Origin: Psoroptes ovis
Lineage: Eukaryota > Arthropoda > Arachnida > Sarcoptiformes > Psoroptidae
Direction: 5' to 3'
DNA length: 64,000 nucleotides
NCBI GenBank assembly: GCA_002943765.1
Contig: PQWQ01000035.1
Span: 1 to 64,000 of the forward strand
Made by a program: the position numbers and the translations under genes
Shown here: positions 62,872 through 64,000 of the stretch, piece by piece
Position numbering within the stretch: position 1 is the first letter of the stretch
Layout of the letters: the number at the start of each line of letters is the position of its first letter
Notes under the pieces: generated by a model
What the model was told of the DNA's origin: nothing
Databases searched by the model: none
Seen by the model: the letters and a program-made list of their open reading frames with translations, nothing else

Positions 62872-64000
62872 ATGACAACTGATCAAATATTGAAGAAGTT
62901 ATTCAAATATTTTTTGCCAACATTTATATCAGTATATTTGATTTGGTTCATATGGAATCCAGTTATTTTCAATCAACTTTGTATAATAGCCGCATTATCA
63001 ATTATATCATGGACTATTGCTTATTATTTTTATGAAACATTAAATCAAGAAACAATTGATCCGACTGGTAAAATTGTATTAGTCACTGGTTGTGATACTG
63101 GTTTCGGTAATCGTACAGCATTTCGTTTAGATCAACTGGGTTTTCATGTATTTGCCGGTGTATTGTTTCCTGATGGTGAAGGTGCTCAGCAATTAAGAGA
63201 AAAATGTTCAAAACGTTTACGAATAATTCGTATGGATGTTACGAAACCAGATGAAGTAACAAACGTTATCGAAGAAATTGAAAAAACTAATCTACCCTTG
63301 TGGGCATTAGTTAACAATGCTGGTATCGCTGTTTCAATTCCATTCGATTGGGGTAATGATATTGATGCCCATCGAAAAATATTTGATGTTAATCTATTCG
63401 GTTTGATTCGCTGTACTAAATATTGTATGCCATTATTGCGTAAATCAAATGGCAGAGTCATTAATATAGCTAGTGCTGCTGGTAAGTTTGAATCAATTAT
63501 AATTGGAAATTATAAATTATAATTTTGAATTTTTTTGCTTTGACAATTAAATAGCACGCATACAAGCAGCAGATTTATCACATTATTGTATGGCAAAGCA
63601 TAGTGTGCGCGTATTTTCAGATTGTATGAGACGTGAATTAATTGATACTGATATAAAAATAATCACAATTGAACCATCATTTTATCGAACAGAAATTATT
63701 AATGAAAAAGATTTATGCGATAGACGACAACGATATTACGATGAAACACCATCAAATATCAAAGAATCGTATGGAGAAAAATATTTAGTATATTTGAATG
63801 TTAAAAGCAAAAAAGTCGATAAAATGATGAAATATCGAATAGATGATGTTGTCGATTCAATCATTGATGGAATAATTCGTTGCTATCCGAAATATTATTA
63901 TCGCTGTTGTAGTTATTCGGAAATCTTTAGCCTATGGGGCTTGAGTCATATGCCAGAGATTATTTTTGATTATTTATCAACGATTGGAAACAGAAAGCTA
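62872..64000 (+). CDS. SDR9C / retinol dehydrogenase-like enzyme, copy 2 (partial)
   Basis: Exon 1 is 62872-63481, and exon 2 starts at 63555 and runs off the window, so the C-terminus is missing. The frame is open to the edge. It has the same N-terminal hydrophobic pair, TGCDTGFGNR, LVNNAG, NIASAAG and catalytic YCMAK, and the intron falls at the same codon after SAAG. Most of the core blocks are identical to copy 1 (for example LFPDG, RMDVTKPD, PLWALVNNAG, FDWGNDID), so this is a tandem duplicate. Differences cluster in the N-terminal anchor and after the active site (ARIQAADLSHYC against GRMPGQWMGHYC), the part that lines the substrate pocket in SDRs. Confidence 0.9.

Noticed and set aside
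1..64000. tRNA and rRNA genes
   Set aside because: I looked for the tRNA B-box pattern and for rRNA-like GC-richer blocks by eye and saw nothing convincing; a covariance search would be decisive.

Overview
This is nuclear DNA from a small-genome arthropod. It is strongly AT-rich, most introns are 50-100 bases with GT-AG borders, and proteins are padded with Asn, Gln, Ser and His runs. The gene set is animal: a DB-module Ig/FN3 receptor, GIPC, catalase, a DPP4-type peptidase, a Spot14/MIG12 homologue and a delta-9 desaturase. Base composition, intron size and gene content suggest an astigmatid mite of the Dermatophagoides/Sarcoptes/Psoroptes type. That placement is inference; there is no rRNA or mitochondrial marker here. 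I could rebuild ten spliced genes with reading-frame continuity at every junction; an eleventh is a single-exon ORF and a twelfth runs off the right edge.

Layout. 0-5 kb: a degenerate copia-like reverse-transcriptase trace, then a four-exon minus-strand gene for a CACTA/EnSpm-like transposase protein with an 11-unit internal minisatellite. 5-8.6 kb: no gene, two MITEs. 8.6-11.4 kb: GIPC (+), three exons. 12.8-20.5 kb: a nine-exon minus-strand gene for a large single-pass receptor built from Ig, FN3 and DB modules. 20.5-33.7 kb: a 13 kb gene-free stretch dense in short palindromic MITEs. 33.7-36.6 kb: catalase (+), whose last intron ends in a CAGTAG acceptor that can either stop the protein at once or add 161 residues. 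40.5-43.9 kb: an active-site-intact DPP4-family peptidase (+). 44.3-46.0 kb: a GH16/beta-glucan-binding-like ectodomain with lost catalytic glutamates, a transmembrane helix and a tail carrying evenly spaced tyrosine motifs (+). 46.0-46.95 kb: a minisatellite with a 176-bp higher-order period. 47.7-48.8 kb: UDP-galactose 4-epimerase (+) with a GC-AG intron. 49.1-50.9 kb: a greatly enlarged Spot14/MIG12 homologue (-). 56.7-57.5 kb: an unknown acidic protein (-). 57.7-58.9 kb: stearoyl-CoA desaturase (-). 61.1-64.0 kb: two tandem SDR9C/retinol-dehydrogenase-like genes (+), the second cut by the window edge.

Two MITE families dominate the non-coding DNA. Family 1 has 18 copies of about 80 bp starting TTAGGTTGTCC, in the size and end pattern of the mariner-derived human MADE1. 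Family 2 has eight copies of 119-163 bp, most with TA flanks and CAAGG-type ends, of the Tc1/mariner style. None interrupts a coding exon. The genes do not form one pathway. Several bear on lipid metabolism (Spot14-like, desaturase, SDRs), and the DPP4 and GH16-like genes sit side by side on the same strand.
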